Shown: positions 49,081 to 61,034, counted from the stretch's first letter. The stretch: DNA of 64,000 bases from Symsagittifera roscoffensis (GCF_963678635.1 NC_087064.1:64101548-64165547), one strand, 5' to 3'. Numbers and translations: made by a program. The notes: generated by a model from the sequence alone, not told the origin.

Positions 49081-49930
49081 TTATGTCAAAGTTATATCAA
49101 ATTTTAGCCCAGCCTTAGCATTGAATCACTGCGATCGATTATCAATGTTCAAAACGATGAAAGAGCTAATAGCTAGGCTGGCCCTACAACCACCCTGCAA
49201 CAAATGATGAGCATGTCTACGCTCAGCGCCAATAACACTGGTTTACCTTAAATTAGGCATCACACAATAGCTCTCTCTTAGTGTTACTTGGAAGAATGAC
49301 GCTATTATTGTTCCGACTTTCGAATTGATTTTAAATTTGGACCCAGAACAACAATACCTTTCGGAAGATATCAAAAAGTTCCGTCACAAATTGGTAATTC
49401 AAAGTTGAAGTTTGCCTGGAGAAAAACCACCCCGATCTCAAGTGGGTCATTTCCTTCGAAAACGGGAGTAATAAGAACCAGAAAGCTGAAAAAGTTCTCA
49501 ACCGTACAGGGTGATCAGTGTATTAGATTCCATAAAAAAGCAGATTAGGACATTTTGTTCCGTCGTTTTCAAGCTCAAAGCCGCGGTTCGACCGAGTTTT
49601 CCTGTTTTTGACGACAGCTTAAAAGGTTTAAGCCATAGTCAAAAATGTTTCGTTTTATCTGTTTAACTTTTTTCATCCACTTAAGAATGCACGAGAAAAA
49701 TTAGATTTATCGATTTCAAAGCTAACTTATAATCTAATGGTACTCTTGTGAAAACTAACCAATGGGAAAATGTGTGTGAAAAAAATTGTTGATAATTATA
49801 AAATATTCCTGAAGCCTCTTAGCTAGCTTAACTTATTTCATTGCTTGGGAGGAAATGTAGTGAGAAAAAGAAAAAAGAAAAAAATTGGGGAACATGTTGT
49901 CGGCGGCCATCATTTTGCTGGAAAACATAG
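49081..49930. other. Intergenic sequence upstream of the GPCR exon
   Basis: No gene recognised. Parts of 49,310-49,470 resemble the 560-bp family body (TTCCGACTTTCGAATTGA; GAAAAACCACCCCGATCTC). Confidence 0.4.
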
Positions 49931-49934
49931 TCAA

Positions 49935-50050
49935 CCAATCAGCATCCGATGTCAATTATTTGCATTTTGCTTCTTATCTCCGTTTTTTAATTTATCCATT
50001 TTTCATTTATATTATATTGCCCCTAAATTTCAAAAATTTGTTTTATATAG
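49935..50050 (+). promoter_or_regulatory. Candidate GPCR promoter
   Basis: A CCAAT box at 49,935-49,939, an octamer-type ATTTGCAT at 49,958-49,965 and a TATATAG box at 50,044-50,050 precede the ATG at 50,106. Order and spacing suit a pol II promoter with a start site near 50,075. These are short motifs in AT-rich DNA, so support is modest. Confidence 0.3.
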
Positions 50051-50105
50051 TTTAACAAATTCTTATATCAAAACTCTATCCAAACTTTATCAAACTTTGT
50101 CCACA

Positions 50106-50526
50106 ATGAACGTGTCGCGCTACTTGATCGAACGCTGTCTGCATTTATTCGACAACGCATTTCAAAATTACCTTGAACCCGTTTCTAGCCCTGCAAACTC
50201 ATCTGCAGATGATCTATTTGAGTTCATTTTCCTAGCAGAGGAAGCAGTTCCCCTTTTTAACGAGTGTGAACTGTTTGTGGAGAGTTTCTATACGTTGGGC
50301 GACTACCTCAGCCTGGCCGCATATGCGATTATGTTTGGGGGAATCGGTCTGAACTTGTTCGTGTTGTCGGTGTTGCTGATAGACAGCACCAAAACTGCCT
50401 CCGATCTCTACTTGATGAGTATTTCCCTCGGAGACATCTCAATGTGTTTGGGGGTGCTCTTCTCCCAGAGAAACTTCTTCGAAGACAACTTCACAGCCCT
50501 CCTAGGAAACATCATGTCTGGTCTAG
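50106..50526 (+). CDS. Rhodopsin-type GPCR, first coding exon (N terminus, TM1, TM2)
   Basis: This exon encodes the start of a seven-transmembrane receptor at the cell surface. The chosen ATG (CACAATGA) begins a polar extracellular N terminus of about 60 residues with Asn-X-Ser/Thr sites (residues 2-4 and around 38). TM1 is about residues 62-87, with a GLNLFV motif carrying the conserved Asn of helix 1. A short loop follows, then TM2 with LMSISLGDISM, which has the conserved Asp of helix 2. The exon ends in phase 1 at CTAG|GTGAGT (50,526/50,527). TM3-TM7 are not found in the next 13 kb on the plus strand, so the intron is large, the rest lies outside, or the gene is broken. Ligand class cannot be told. 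Confidence 0.7.
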
Positions 50527-50534
50527 GTGAGTAG

Positions 50535-51610
50535 TTGACACAGTTGCAGTCAAGATCCTTTCTTAAAACATCTCATGCCCCCTGAACTCCTGAGTGTTCC
50601 GATGGGCCCTGAACTCTTTTCGAATAGTTTTTAATCATGAAAAAATTAATAACTTTAAGTTTCGGACAATATCAATATCAAACATCAAGTTTCATCAAAA
50701 GTGTGAAAGTTTGAGTCATATGAAACTAATGCGACTGGTCAGCTTGCCCCAATCAAATTTGGAACACTTTTTTGGCCCGGGATAATTTTCTTATGAATAA
50801 TTTGTTTTACGCTTTCAGCAGCTTGAAAAAATTTTTAAACGCGCATTATTTAGTCCGGAGCATGGCCAAATTGACAGTTTTTAAACCAACAGAATTTTAC
50901 AAAACGTATTCGAAGGTAAATATATTTTTTAAACTTGAACTACGTGAGACGATTTTTTGAATGAGGGATAAAAATTTGTGATTAAGATTATGATTGTTTA
51001 GTTTTGGCTGAATAAAAAACCAAACCCAAACATAAATACTACGCACTTTTCGAAAAACGGAACGCAATAATTGGTAGTTCGAACATTCGGAAACAACCAA
51101 ATGCGAGCCAATTTAATTCAGCCAAGTATGATCATCGTGTAGTTTTTCCGTTAAACATGTTAACTTAAGTGAGTTTAAAAAAAAACATTTTAGTCAATTT
51201 GGGATAACAAGACTGCAAAATATTTTGTTCCACCAACGTGTGAGCAGCAAATTTATCCTGTCTAATGATCATTCAAACAAATTGAGTAAAGTTAACTCGT
51301 CTCAAGGATAGTTATTATAAGTTAAATGACTGTCGAGGCTGAGGCAAAGTTATTCTAACCAACAAAATTTTAAATTTTGGATCAATTCGCACATTTCTTT
51401 TTTAATAATATGATATTTACGCCTAATTTTTTCTGCTGAAACTTTTGTTGTTTAGACTCTAAATAGGTTTGGGGTGATTTTTCAAGACAAATTTCGACTT
51501 CTTAACTAGTCATTTATTACCAGAAATTTTTAATATCAACTGAAAGCTTTCGATGTCTTGATTTAAAAGCTTCCTTTTTTTAAAACTTGGGATCATTTTT
51601 TGCAAATTCA
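50535..51610. other. Presumed intron/repeat sequence
   Basis: No exon recognised. Short frames at 50,594-51,100 have no domain. A partial inverted copy of the 560-bp family body is at about 51,470-51,600. Confidence 0.4.
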
Positions 51611-51615
51611 ACAGT

Positions 51616-51770
51616 CAGGGGCGAAATTAGGGGGGGACACCTTCCCCATCTCAGGGATTCGACCCCCTGCCGACCCAAAGAGTCCCCCCTTTGGTACTTT
51701 TTAAGAAATCCATTTTTGGTGACGGACCCTAAAATTTTTCTAAAGGCGTAGAAAAAAGGTCGTCAAAAAG
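51616..51770. mobile_element. hAT-type MITE fragment
   Basis: Starts CAGGGGCGAAATTAGGGG and carries, in the order expected for the opposite orientation, CAGGGATTCGACCCCCTGCC and GGTGACGGACCCTAAAATTT. It is cut off near 51,760, where the second terminus is missing. Confidence 0.7.
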
Positions 51771-52079
51771 GTCGTGTTGCAAAATCTGTTAGTTTGGGAT
51801 AATTAAAGATCGATGTACTTCGTGGTATTCACGCAAGGAGCGGTTATTTTATCAGGCTCTTGAATGGCTCCAAAATGAGTTGAGGTATGAGAGTTGCGCT
51901 AACTAAAACGTTACTGTATGCTAAAAAGGTCACGTCGTGCTTTAAAAGTGTAAGAGATGATTTCTTAAAAACAAATGTTTTTTAAATGGAGCACTATTTA
52001 ATAGTCAGTCGGGCCATTCTGGGCCATGTTACGGGCTGATTTTTTAAAGTCTTTACATATTTCATTGCAAAAACAAAAC

Positions 52080-52646
52080 AAGACTGCTCGTATCAGGGCG
52101 AAGCCCTGAATGTTCCGACTGCCTTTTACCGTTTATGGAGCAGTAATAACATAAACAACGTATAAAAATTAAATGAAGAAAAATAAATGAAAAATTTCTT
52201 TTTTTTTAATTTGAAAACTTTTTGATGAAAATCATCCCCCCACACGCCATATAAAGTACAAAACAATAGATTTCGCTCCTTGTAACAAATCAATTATGGC
52301 AAATAGGCTTCTTTCAAACAATTTGGAACAATTTCTAGGACGGATTAAATCTCCGCTTACGCGTTAATGGTGCGAATTATATCGCGCGCTAATTGTCCCA
52401 AATTGGTCAAAATGGCCAAAATGGTAATCTGTAAACCCTCATAACTTTACGAAAAATTATCACAGGTGAAACATCTTTTCAAAGTTAAGCTCAGGACAAC
52501 AATAGCTTTTGAATGATATAAAAAAATTCCATCAAAAATGGCTAGTTAAAAAGTCGAAATTTGTCTGAAGAAAAAAAAACCTACCCGAGCACAAATATTC
52601 CGTTACTTTCGTATCGAAAGTCGGAACAACAAGACTGCTTGTATCA
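52080..52646 (+). repeat. 560-bp dispersed family, reference copy with both ends
   Basis: The most complete copy. It starts with AAGACTGCTCGTATCA (52,080-52,095) and ends with AAGACTGCTTGTATCA (52,631-52,646), a direct terminal repeat of 16 bp with one mismatch. Just inside are inverted GTTCCGACT (left) and AGTCGGAAC (right). A stem-loop CAGGGC-GAA-GCCCTG lies at the left end, and ACTTTCG-TAT-CGAAAGT at the right end. At least ten copies occur in this window in both orientations. It is non-coding. It does not match an LTR, SINE or TIR element that I know. Confidence 0.8.
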
Positions 52647-53224
52647 AGACAAAACTTTAACTATCTGATTTTGTCTTAGCATCATCAATTAGTTTTGGCG
52701 AGCAAAAGTTTTCAGAAGTGAGATAAAAAATTTGAAGGATTGTCTCCCTCATGCTACGTAAAGTAATGACTTTGACTCTAATGAAATTTCGATAAGGCCA
52801 AATAGCTTGCATCAATTCAGTTTCGAACGATCTTTGAGCAAATTTAATTTTCCGCTTATGTTTCAATATCTCATTTTTATAATGCCAAGTTGGTTGAAAT
52901 TGCATTTTCAAAACCCATATTACTCAAAGCCCAAAAATTATTGCCGCAGATGAAAAAGAATACTTAATCTAAAAGCAGTAGTTGTGGTTGAACACGTGGC
53001 CAAAATTTGAAAATATTTTATAAAATCAAAATTGATCAGAAGAACTTAATCGGATCGAGCACATTTAGTTTGTCACTTTCTATAAAAATTAGAAGAAAAA
53101 TTATGGTATAAAATCAAATTTGATCAAAAACGCTCCTTATACTGTTTTGAAGCAGTTTTTATTGGCACATTCTGATTGGTAGGGCAAATTTATACTACAT
53201 TTTTTTAAATGTTTTTTTTTCAAT

Positions 53225-53560
53225 TTTTGATTTAATTGTCACGCTTTGTAAATTTAAGTTTTTCCCTTGACTTTGTAACTTACCAGTGTACAAAAGCATC
53301 AAGTTTTGGGTAGTTTTCCAACAATTAACTATAACCTTACTGTTTTTCCTTTCTCATACAAATTATACGAGAAGATTTCTTATCAGTTTTTATAAATTAA
53401 GACGCCTCACTCAACGTCCAAAGAGTCACCTTCGATTTTACTATTTCATGACATCTACTTTCGGCCGATCTACCATCATTTTGTTCAAAGGCCCCTTTGG
53501 CGCCATCATATAGTAAATACGATGGGGTGGCGCGCCAAAAAACGCTTACTTCGGTGAAAA
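53225..53560. mobile_element. Inverted relative of the 27,425-27,880 repeat
   Basis: Carries the reverse complement of the 27,425-27,880 sequence at roughly 80 percent identity by eye, including GGCGCCATCATATAG and GGTGGCGCGCCAAAAAACGC. The open frame of about 75 codons (53,286-53,513) is maintained in both copies. Confidence 0.6.
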
Positions 53561-53756
53561 ATTTTCAAAAAGTTATATAATACGGCCTTTTTGGACTATT
53601 TTTTTCCCAAAGTTTCGCCTGCCACCTGTTGCGCAAGTTATTTTGCAAAGAAAGTACTGTTTACTTTTTATGGAGAGATCAGAAAATCAATTGGGTTCCA
53701 ACAATAAAATACTCTCAAATTTTCAAAGATTCGAAACTCAAAATATATTGTCCACC

Positions 53757-53989
53757 CAGAGGCGGATCTAGAATTTTTTCGAGGAGGAGGAGGGGGTTGG
53801 GTTCGTGGTTTTAAAGTTTTTATAGATGTTTTGTCGGTATTTCTTAATTCCACCAGATTGATTTTCCCAGCGCTCAAAGAAACAAAGTAAAGATTCTAGT
53901 TTGGATCAGCCGAATATGGATGCCTAAAAATAGTACCAAAGGGGGTAAGGAGGTTCGAATTCCTCTCCAACCCCCTAAACCTGCTCCTG
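53757..53989. mobile_element. hAT-type MITE, complete short copy, with 8-bp target duplication
   Basis: A 233-bp element starts CAGAGGCGGATCTAGAATT and ends CTAAACCTGCTCCTG. It is flanked by the identical 8 bp TGTCCACC (53,749-53,756 and 53,990-53,997). It shares the GACCAAATTGATT/CCACCAGATTGATT core, the CAAAGGGGG box and the GGTTCGAATTCC box with the 48,662 copy. The overlapping open frames are not genes. Confidence 0.85.
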
Positions 53990-53999
53990 TGTCCACCCC

Positions 54000-56010
54000 C
54001 TAGATTTCAAAATCGTGAGAAATCACAAGCATGACAATTTTGTTTTTCTAACGAAAATGGTAAGCAGAGAAAAAGAATTTTGTTAGGAATTAGGCATTTG
54101 TAAAGCACAACTTATTTCTTTTTGTTTTTGTCAAAACAAAATTTTTCGATGCGTTCAGTTCAAGTGCAAAAATCAAGAGATTTAAAAAAAATTGAACCGT
54201 AAAAAAATTGATAGCAATTAATCTAACACAACCACAACCAAAATTCTCGCTCCATTTTAGAGCTCTATTTGAAATAAAAACTTGCTCTCCGAGGAGAAGG
54301 ATTCTTTTTGAAACGGTAGTAGCACCCTAAATAACATAAATAAATTAAGGAAATTGCGAATACTTAAAATGCAAATAACTTATTTAACAATTGACACAAG
54401 CTCATTTCTTGCAAAAACAGCAAAATAGTTAGTTAGTTGCGTATATCCTGTGGCTTCTTCAACTCTACGATCGAAGAAAGGCATTTACTAATATTTAATC
54501 ACTTCAAAATTATCCAACGCAAATTTATCAAAAAGCAACGTTGGCTTCAATTCACATTAAATTTGAAAGGAAGCGCGCGCAAAGAAAACGCAACTTTTGA
54601 AGGATATCTTCCAAAAAATGCTCAAATGGCATTTTAGGTGTTTTTTTTTTAAAGATGCTCGTTTAGCATATTTTGAAAGCCATATGATCCCTCCGGATTA
54701 TATATATAACCAAGGGTTTGGCCAGGGTAAATGACAAAGGGGCTTAGATTCCATACACTCGCCCCATAGAGTATATTCGTTTCGCAAAAGTTTTGTTTTA
54801 CTCATTTGATAATTCTAATTTGAAATTATTGTAAAAATTTAAGGGCACGAAAGAAAAATAAGGCCAAAAAAATCCACTCTAATAAGTTTTAAATAACTAT
54901 CATTAATTTTAGATTTGATAAAATAAAGGAATTAAATCGATTTTTTGTTCCATTTTTTTGACTAACGGCAACATCAGAATCGATTAATTTGTTAATATTT
55001 TAGACCACAGAAATCCACTATAATTCATTTTTTTAACTTTTCGTAGATTCGAAAACCTGATTTTGGTCTAGTCTTGAAAAAAAAATCGAATTTCTTAGAC
55101 CTTGTACACTTTTTGGACAATAAAATTACAAGGCCAAGCCAAATTTTTGTGAGCTTTTTTCGGAAACGTCTTTTTCAAATGAAAAAAAAACATACAGCAT
55201 TAGTGCAATCTAATATTCGGTGTTAAATTTTAGTATACTGATCTACAAAAAATGATCGGAACTAGAACCAAAATTATCACCCAAAATTATGTTCAAAATA
55301 CGGGTTTTTTTTATTTCCCCGCCTACAAGCATTTTCAAGTAACGTTACTGTTTCTACACTTCGATTGTTATGATAATTGACACGCGGACTGATTAGGCCA
55401 TGAAAAAATATTTGGACTTCATAATCAACCTTGAAAAATCACTCATTACACCATAAAATTGATGCTTATGTGAGGTGGGGGGAAGAAAAAAGAGCTAAAA
55501 AACGCAAATGAAAATCCCTTACAGATGTCAGAGCTAAGAACAAAATAAAAATTGGCGAAAGAAGTGATTTTATATGAGTAAGTGAAAAGCAGGTTTTAGA
55601 TCATTGTTATCTGAAACATAATCAGAGAATAATCTTTAAAAAACTCTAATCAGAAGCACTTGAAATCGACCTGTAGATCCAATGATCCAATGGTGGTTCT
55701 CCCAGATACTACAATCTGTCTTTTTTTCTTCAAGAAAGTTCCATGTTTAATATCTGCATGTACCAAGAATCAAAACCAGAAGTGTACGTAATTTATGTGA
55801 AGCAAATGTCAGTTTGTCATTCTGTATCAAAATTGATACAAAAATGGTTTGCGGCTCTTAACAATGAAGATATAAAAAAAATAATGAGCTCAAAATAGTG
55901 ATAATTGTTTTATAATCGATCTTCAAATATGATGATTGAAGTTTCATTGAATGCCTGTTTCAAATGAAGAAAACATACAGCGTTAGTGCCATCTAGTTGT
56001 CAGTAGTATA
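54000..56010. other. Gene-free AT-rich sequence
   Basis: No coding feature recognised. Bases 55,290-55,500 are a diverged copy of part of the 32,640 segmental repeat (TGTGAGGTGGGG at about 55,470 against GCGTGAGGTGGGG at 32,984). GAAAAAAACATACAGCATTAGTG at 55,180 recurs in altered form at 55,965. Confidence 0.5.
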
Positions 56011-56013
56011 GTA

Positions 56014-56163
56014 AAAGTGGCTAGGAAAATGACGACTTTTAACCCCCCCCCCCAAAATTCGGTGTGCCGTTGCACTTTTAACCCCCAAAGGGGTTAAAGC
56101 CCCTACTTTTTCAGGCACGCATGTTTTAAGGGGGGTTAAAATTGGTAATTTTCCAGCCACTTT
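56014..56163. mobile_element. Small inverted-terminus MITE (150 bp)
   Basis: AAAGTGGCTAGGAAAATGAC...TTTTAACCCCCC at the left is matched by the complement at the right (GGGGGGTTAAAATTGGTAATTTTCCAGCCACTTT), giving inverted termini of about 35 bp. A perfect internal hairpin AACCCC-CAAA-GGGGTT lies in the middle. No clear target duplication was found. Confidence 0.65.
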
Positions 56164-56405
56164 ATGGAAACGGGAAAGGAATTAAGTTTTGGTTGGTGCA
56201 TGTTTTCCCTTTGACTTTGACAGTTCAAACTTTACTGCACGCGTTATATTGTGGATTATTTTGTAATCTTTATCGCCACGTGTGGAATTAAATAAAATGC
56301 TGTGATATTGGTAAGTTTATATTGTTGTTTTGAATACCCCCTCCCCCTCACGATTAGAGTTGTTGATTATTTCACTTTTTGGTCAAAAGAACAATTTTGA
56401 AAAGC

Positions 56406-56411
56406 TTTATT
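56406..56411 (-). promoter_or_regulatory. Poly(A) signal of the DNA polymerase gene
   Basis: AATAAA on the minus strand about 100 bp after the TGA of the polymerase reading frame. Confidence 0.55.
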
Positions 56412-56508
56412 TCCTGAATGAAAAGTACTATAAAGCGAATCATTTACATTTATAATCAGAAGTTATTTAGTCAGAATCGTCTAATATAAAAGCACGTCGA
56501 TTTAAGCA

Positions 56509-59500
56509 TCACCGTTTAGGTGGTCTAATTTCTTCCCGCTCGTTTTCTCGAGCTTCAATGTCCAAATAGGGGCAGTTGTACGCTGCTGGTTCTGACTCAT
56601 TTTGCCCACTTAGCTGGTCGAAATCTACCAAATCCTGTTCTATCTCTTGATCAGTGTATGTGGGTTGGTTGAACCCCATATCTGGTGGAGTAAAAATATC
56701 CACATAATACCCGCCCTGCGCTTCTATATCTTCAGCCAAATCCTCCCCACTTCCGTTATCGGTGGGAGTGGGGACCACGGCGTCGTCGTCTACGTCGTAT
56801 TTGCCCCAGTCCATGGTGCGTCCAATTTCTCTTATGAACATATCCTCACGCAAACGTTTATGTCCGAAAGGACTAGTAGTTACTCTGTCTGCATGTATAT
56901 AGCGCTTATTGTCAAATGCGCTCAGGGAAATTTTATTCGTTATTATGGTTTGTAAATTGTGATTGCAAGAATTTATCCTCACATTTTCTGACCGGACCAG
57001 CGAACAGTAAGTCAATGTTTGTTTAAATTTATTATGGGTTAGCTCCATTTTCGAATATTTATAAATACCTTTTGCGCTTTTTTTGTCCATGTCTGAAACA
57101 AAAATACAATCAATTTACTTCAAATTTTTAACAGTTTTTTCTTTTTTCCACATAAATACCTCCATTCCCCCCCCCCCCAACCCTCACTACATAATCTTAT
57201 GATTTGTTTTTGTTGCCCTTTTCTAAAATGGTAATTGCAAAATGGTAAAAGAAAAGAAACTTACTCGAAGAAATAATGCTGTACAGTTTGGGTTTTAGTC
57301 CGACGTACTCCTGTATGATCTCCCCAGCAAACTCGTCCTTGAATTTCAGGGTAACGCGCAAATTCTCGTTGGTGTAGAGGGGGTGGGTGGCTGGTAGATT
57401 TGAAAAGTCAAAATGATTTCGCAGTTCATGGTTTTTCTCAATTTCATTGTAGAGATCTTTGCTGCGGATTTCATACAGGAACGAATCAGTGTCCGAATAT
57501 AAAAGAGTAGCGTCAAAATTTTTCTTGATTATGTTGTAATGGAACTGGAACATGTAAAATTTTGCCAAATCTAGTATCGTTGCACCAACAATTGTGGGCT
57601 TATCCCATTTAATGTTCACAGGTTTTGAGGTTACAGATACCAAGTGTTGGTCAATAATTTTTATACTGCTAAATATTTTTTTCCTTGATAAATTTTGCAG
57701 TTCTTCAGCATTGCGAACAATATCTACAATAAGTCGATACCTTTTTGATTCGCAGAATTTTCCAAACGCACTATTTATTATTTGCTTGAAGAAATCTTGT
57801 TCAAACTTGGTAGTAGCTTTTTTTCGGAGCTCAGTGTTCAACTGAACATATGGTGCAATAAATTTTTCTTGTCCAAACTGCAGTACTCGATTAACTTTTT
57901 CAATTTTCAAACCAAGTTTGATATAGAGCTGAAGTGTTAGGTAGAGTACAGTATAGTTTTTCTTTGGAAAGAAGTTTTGTATGAGCTTTGGCGTAATGCC
58001 CACTTTATCCGAAATGTTCATTTTTTTCAACATGTCCAATTGGAGCTCACTGAGCCACATTTTGGACACAACTTCTTTTGTTGGGGCGAGTGGGTAATCC
58101 GAATGTGCATCATGCAAATGATCGGGGTATAAAAGATCGACGTCCAAAATGTATCCAATTTCGGATTCTCTGCTCGTGTTGAGAATTTCGGCTATAGTAA
58201 CTTGGTCATTAAACTCGAATGAGTTAAGTGGAAGAGGAAATTTTTCCATAATCCCGCCATATAAATTGTTCGCGTCTATCATGAAGAGGAAAGTGTTAGG
58301 CTGTTTAGGGTCGTAATTTTTCACAAATTTATTGTTGGCGGAAACAAGTCTTTTTTCAAACACACTTGCAATGCCCCCCCTGATCAGGTTTTCTGCCATA
58401 TCCAAGTGCTTTCTATTAGTGAGCAAATGGAGGTCAGCCTTGCATTTTCGCAAAAATGCATCCCCTGAGAGATTGCTAACCGTGAAATATTGAGCACAAT
58501 CTAGCTTATATGTTTCATAACACACTCGTCTAAACTCTTCAAAAACGCATGCAAGAATCAAGGTATCAGTTGTTGGATACAAATCGCTGTATTCGCCCAA
58601 AGTCTGACAACCGAAACGAGTGTACACTAACCATGCATGTTGGTATTCTTTTTCACTGACACTAACAACACCTCCTTGCAGCGTGTTGGTCCACTTGTCG
58701 CGTGCAGGTAGTCCATCTTCTGTGTATCTTGCATGGCTGTCAACATACGAGTAGGGGAAGTAACCTTTTTGTCGAATCAATGCTTTATCTTCTTCCGGTC
58801 GGGTAGCAAAGTGGTTATTGAGATATATGAACTTTTCCACGGGTAGATTTCGAGCTAGCTCATCAAGTGAGCTGTTCATAAATTTACAACTGTCCACAAA
58901 ACGGATTTCTTCGTAGACATGTTGGACATTTCCTTTTTCGTTAGTGTACGATCTAATCCACACTTTCATTTTAAGTGAAATAAATTTTTCGTCATTGAGA
59001 GGAATGACCGAAAAGGTGTTTCTGGTATTGGTATCTTGCAGACTCTTCAGTACATGGTGCATATCATAATTCTGGAGATTGTGGGCAAAAACAGGGGTGA
59101 ATTGTATGGTACGTCTCAAGAAGTTGCATTTGCTGTGAGCCCATCCGAGGAATGATCCATCGAAATGATTATGGTCCAAAACTTTCGCGTTAGTTTCGGA
59201 GAATTCCTCTTCGCAGATCCAGCATTTGTCACTGTCTTCAAGAATAGTGGTGCTTCCGAGGTAGTTCGGGTATCGTCGTTTTTTATTATGAAAGTCACGC
59301 GCCAATACTTCCAGCATTCGAACGAATTTAGTCATGGCGTCCACTCCTCGATGAAGTGAAAAACACGCCGGTTTCGGGTTTTCAGCTTCCACAACGACAA
59401 GGCAAAAACTGCTGGGCTTATGTTTTTCAATCATGGTTGTGCTCGAGCAGGTAGGATTATTTCTCACCGTCTCCACCTTCTCCAGCACAGACTCCAAATC

Positions 59501-60983
59501 AAAGTAAACCGCGAATGGGCTATAGCTTCGAGCACCGATGTTTTTGAAGCCTACGCTGCTCTTGTCAACATTTGGCATGGTAACGATTGCTGGTTCGTTC
59601 CCCATGCAGATTAGCTGGTGGCGCTCAAGTCGTTCCTCAGATGAACACCGGTGGAAGCAATTTCGGCACAGCATGTTTCTCGATCTCAGTTTTCTTTTTT
59701 GCATTTTGCTCACTAGCTTGTTCAGGTCTTTTATCACGACGTAGTGATGCGTGCCCATATCGTTTAGAAGCAGCAAATCCACAACAAAATTAGTCTGATA
59801 TTTTGACACTCTCAGGGGTAGAAGAGTCTTTTCATTGTACCTAGAGAAAAATTTTGAATGATATTTTTATACTAATTTTTAATGTCATCATAATAATAAT
59901 TCTTCAACGAATGTGCAGCCAACCATTTGTTCTGATGTGCTTAGATACAGCTTCACACCAATAAAAAAAAGATTTGATTAAAACTTCAACTAACCTGAAG
60001 ACATTCACTTGCACTTCATTCAAAATTTCGAAGCGTGCAATAGCCGGTAGTCCCATTGGGTACACAAAATCACCAGTTGGCTCGTGCGCTCTTGAGTTTC
60101 TGCGATAATCATAGAAGCTCGCTTTCTCCTCCTCTCTACTCTGCATCGTACGAAGAGTGAGCGTGATATTGTTCTGCCGATGATACTCAGCAACGAAGCA
60201 GTACTCAAAGCATCGATCGTCTTCATAATTGCGAATATTCAACAAGAAGCGTTTGAGTTTCAGTAGATCGGCTGGTAGTGGCAAGTACGATGAACCCCTG
60301 ATCGGTGCAGACTTCACCGTTTTTAGGACAATCTTATCAATCCTGCGGATTCTCCAGCCACTACCATGAGACGCATATTGATGGACAGTAGACAATATTT
60401 GGTCTACGCAATCATAGAATTGGTCCTGGGTCCATCCTTGAACGTCTACAGCAAGCATTTTGCAATTGGCGAAGATGGTTATTACTTCTTCTGTGCCATC
60501 TGCCTTCTCTTTTTCAAGAGTTACTTCTGCCGACAATTGAGCTTTCTGAGGCTCATACATAGTGTTTTGAAGTATCAGCTCTTCGATTTCGTCTCTCTTG
60601 GTCACGAATAGCGCTAGTAGGTCCACTTCCGTTTCCATCGGCACGATATCGTATGTCCTGACTGCTCCATCAAAAGCTGTCTCAGGCTGTATAGAAGTGA
60701 GGATTTCTCGGCTCACATCCCATGCTGGCAGACCGTGTTCGTTTAGCATATGCGCAGCATATGCGCGATCATTTTGGAACACATTCATGTCGTAGAGACA
60801 AATTCTTCTTTCTTCCGTTTCATCGATTGTTTTGTGACGCTCCACGACATGTTCCCAAATGACGCGAAGTGACTTATCCTCTAGTTCACAGTGACCACAT
60901 ATGTAGTCGGTTTTCACAGGATCAATCTTGTGAACAGCCAGTTTTTTTTGGCAGAGATTACAGGGTACGACTTTTGTAGACAT
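56509..60983 (-). CDS. Protein-primed family B DNA polymerase, three exons, intact
   Basis: Copies linear DNA from a protein primer, as in Polintons, adintoviruses and related elements. The exons are 60,983-59,995, 59,840-57,265 and 57,092-56,509, joined by GT-AG introns with the frame kept (split Arg and Asn codons), about 1,382 aa. It starts at ATG 60,983; the frame reaches further up only through a TTG. N terminus: Cys/His zinc-finger-like segments (residues about 8-85), then GSGW (207) and GSSYLPLP (230), both typical of the family. Then a C-x2-C/H finger (about 388-408), exonuclease I FDLE (443-446), an endonuclease VII-like zinc segment (CWIC 536, DHNH 552, HSKC 565), exo II HNLQNYD (583), exo III YPTTD (751), polymerase A DANNLYG (852), B KQIINSAFGK (1015), C YSDTDS (1111) and KLY (1181). 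All catalytic acids are present. The acidic C-terminal tail ends at a TGA. Whether it is viral, transposon-borne or host-domesticated is open. Confidence 0.92.
57093..57264 (-). other. Polymerase intron 2
   Basis: 172 bp with donor TCGA|GTAAGT and acceptor TTTGTTTCAG|AC. A C-rich homopolymer is inside it. Splicing joins the KLY region to the C-terminal part in frame, whereas reading through gives a stop after about 25 codons. Confidence 0.85.
59841..59994 (-). other. Polymerase intron 1
   Basis: 154 bp with donor CTTCAG|GTTAGT and acceptor TTTTTCTCTAG|GTACAATG. Splicing completes an Arg codon and links the family's VNVF-type segment directly to the following conserved region, as expected for an uninterrupted family member. 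Confidence 0.85.
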
Positions 60984-61034
60984 TGCGAGGTGGTTGTTTT
61001 TGAGAACTTTGATATTTCGGAGAGCTAGGTTCAA

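Noticed and set aside
56647-56955. 102-codon plus-strand frame, and others at 57,594-60,795
   Set aside because: They are antisense to the polymerase exons.
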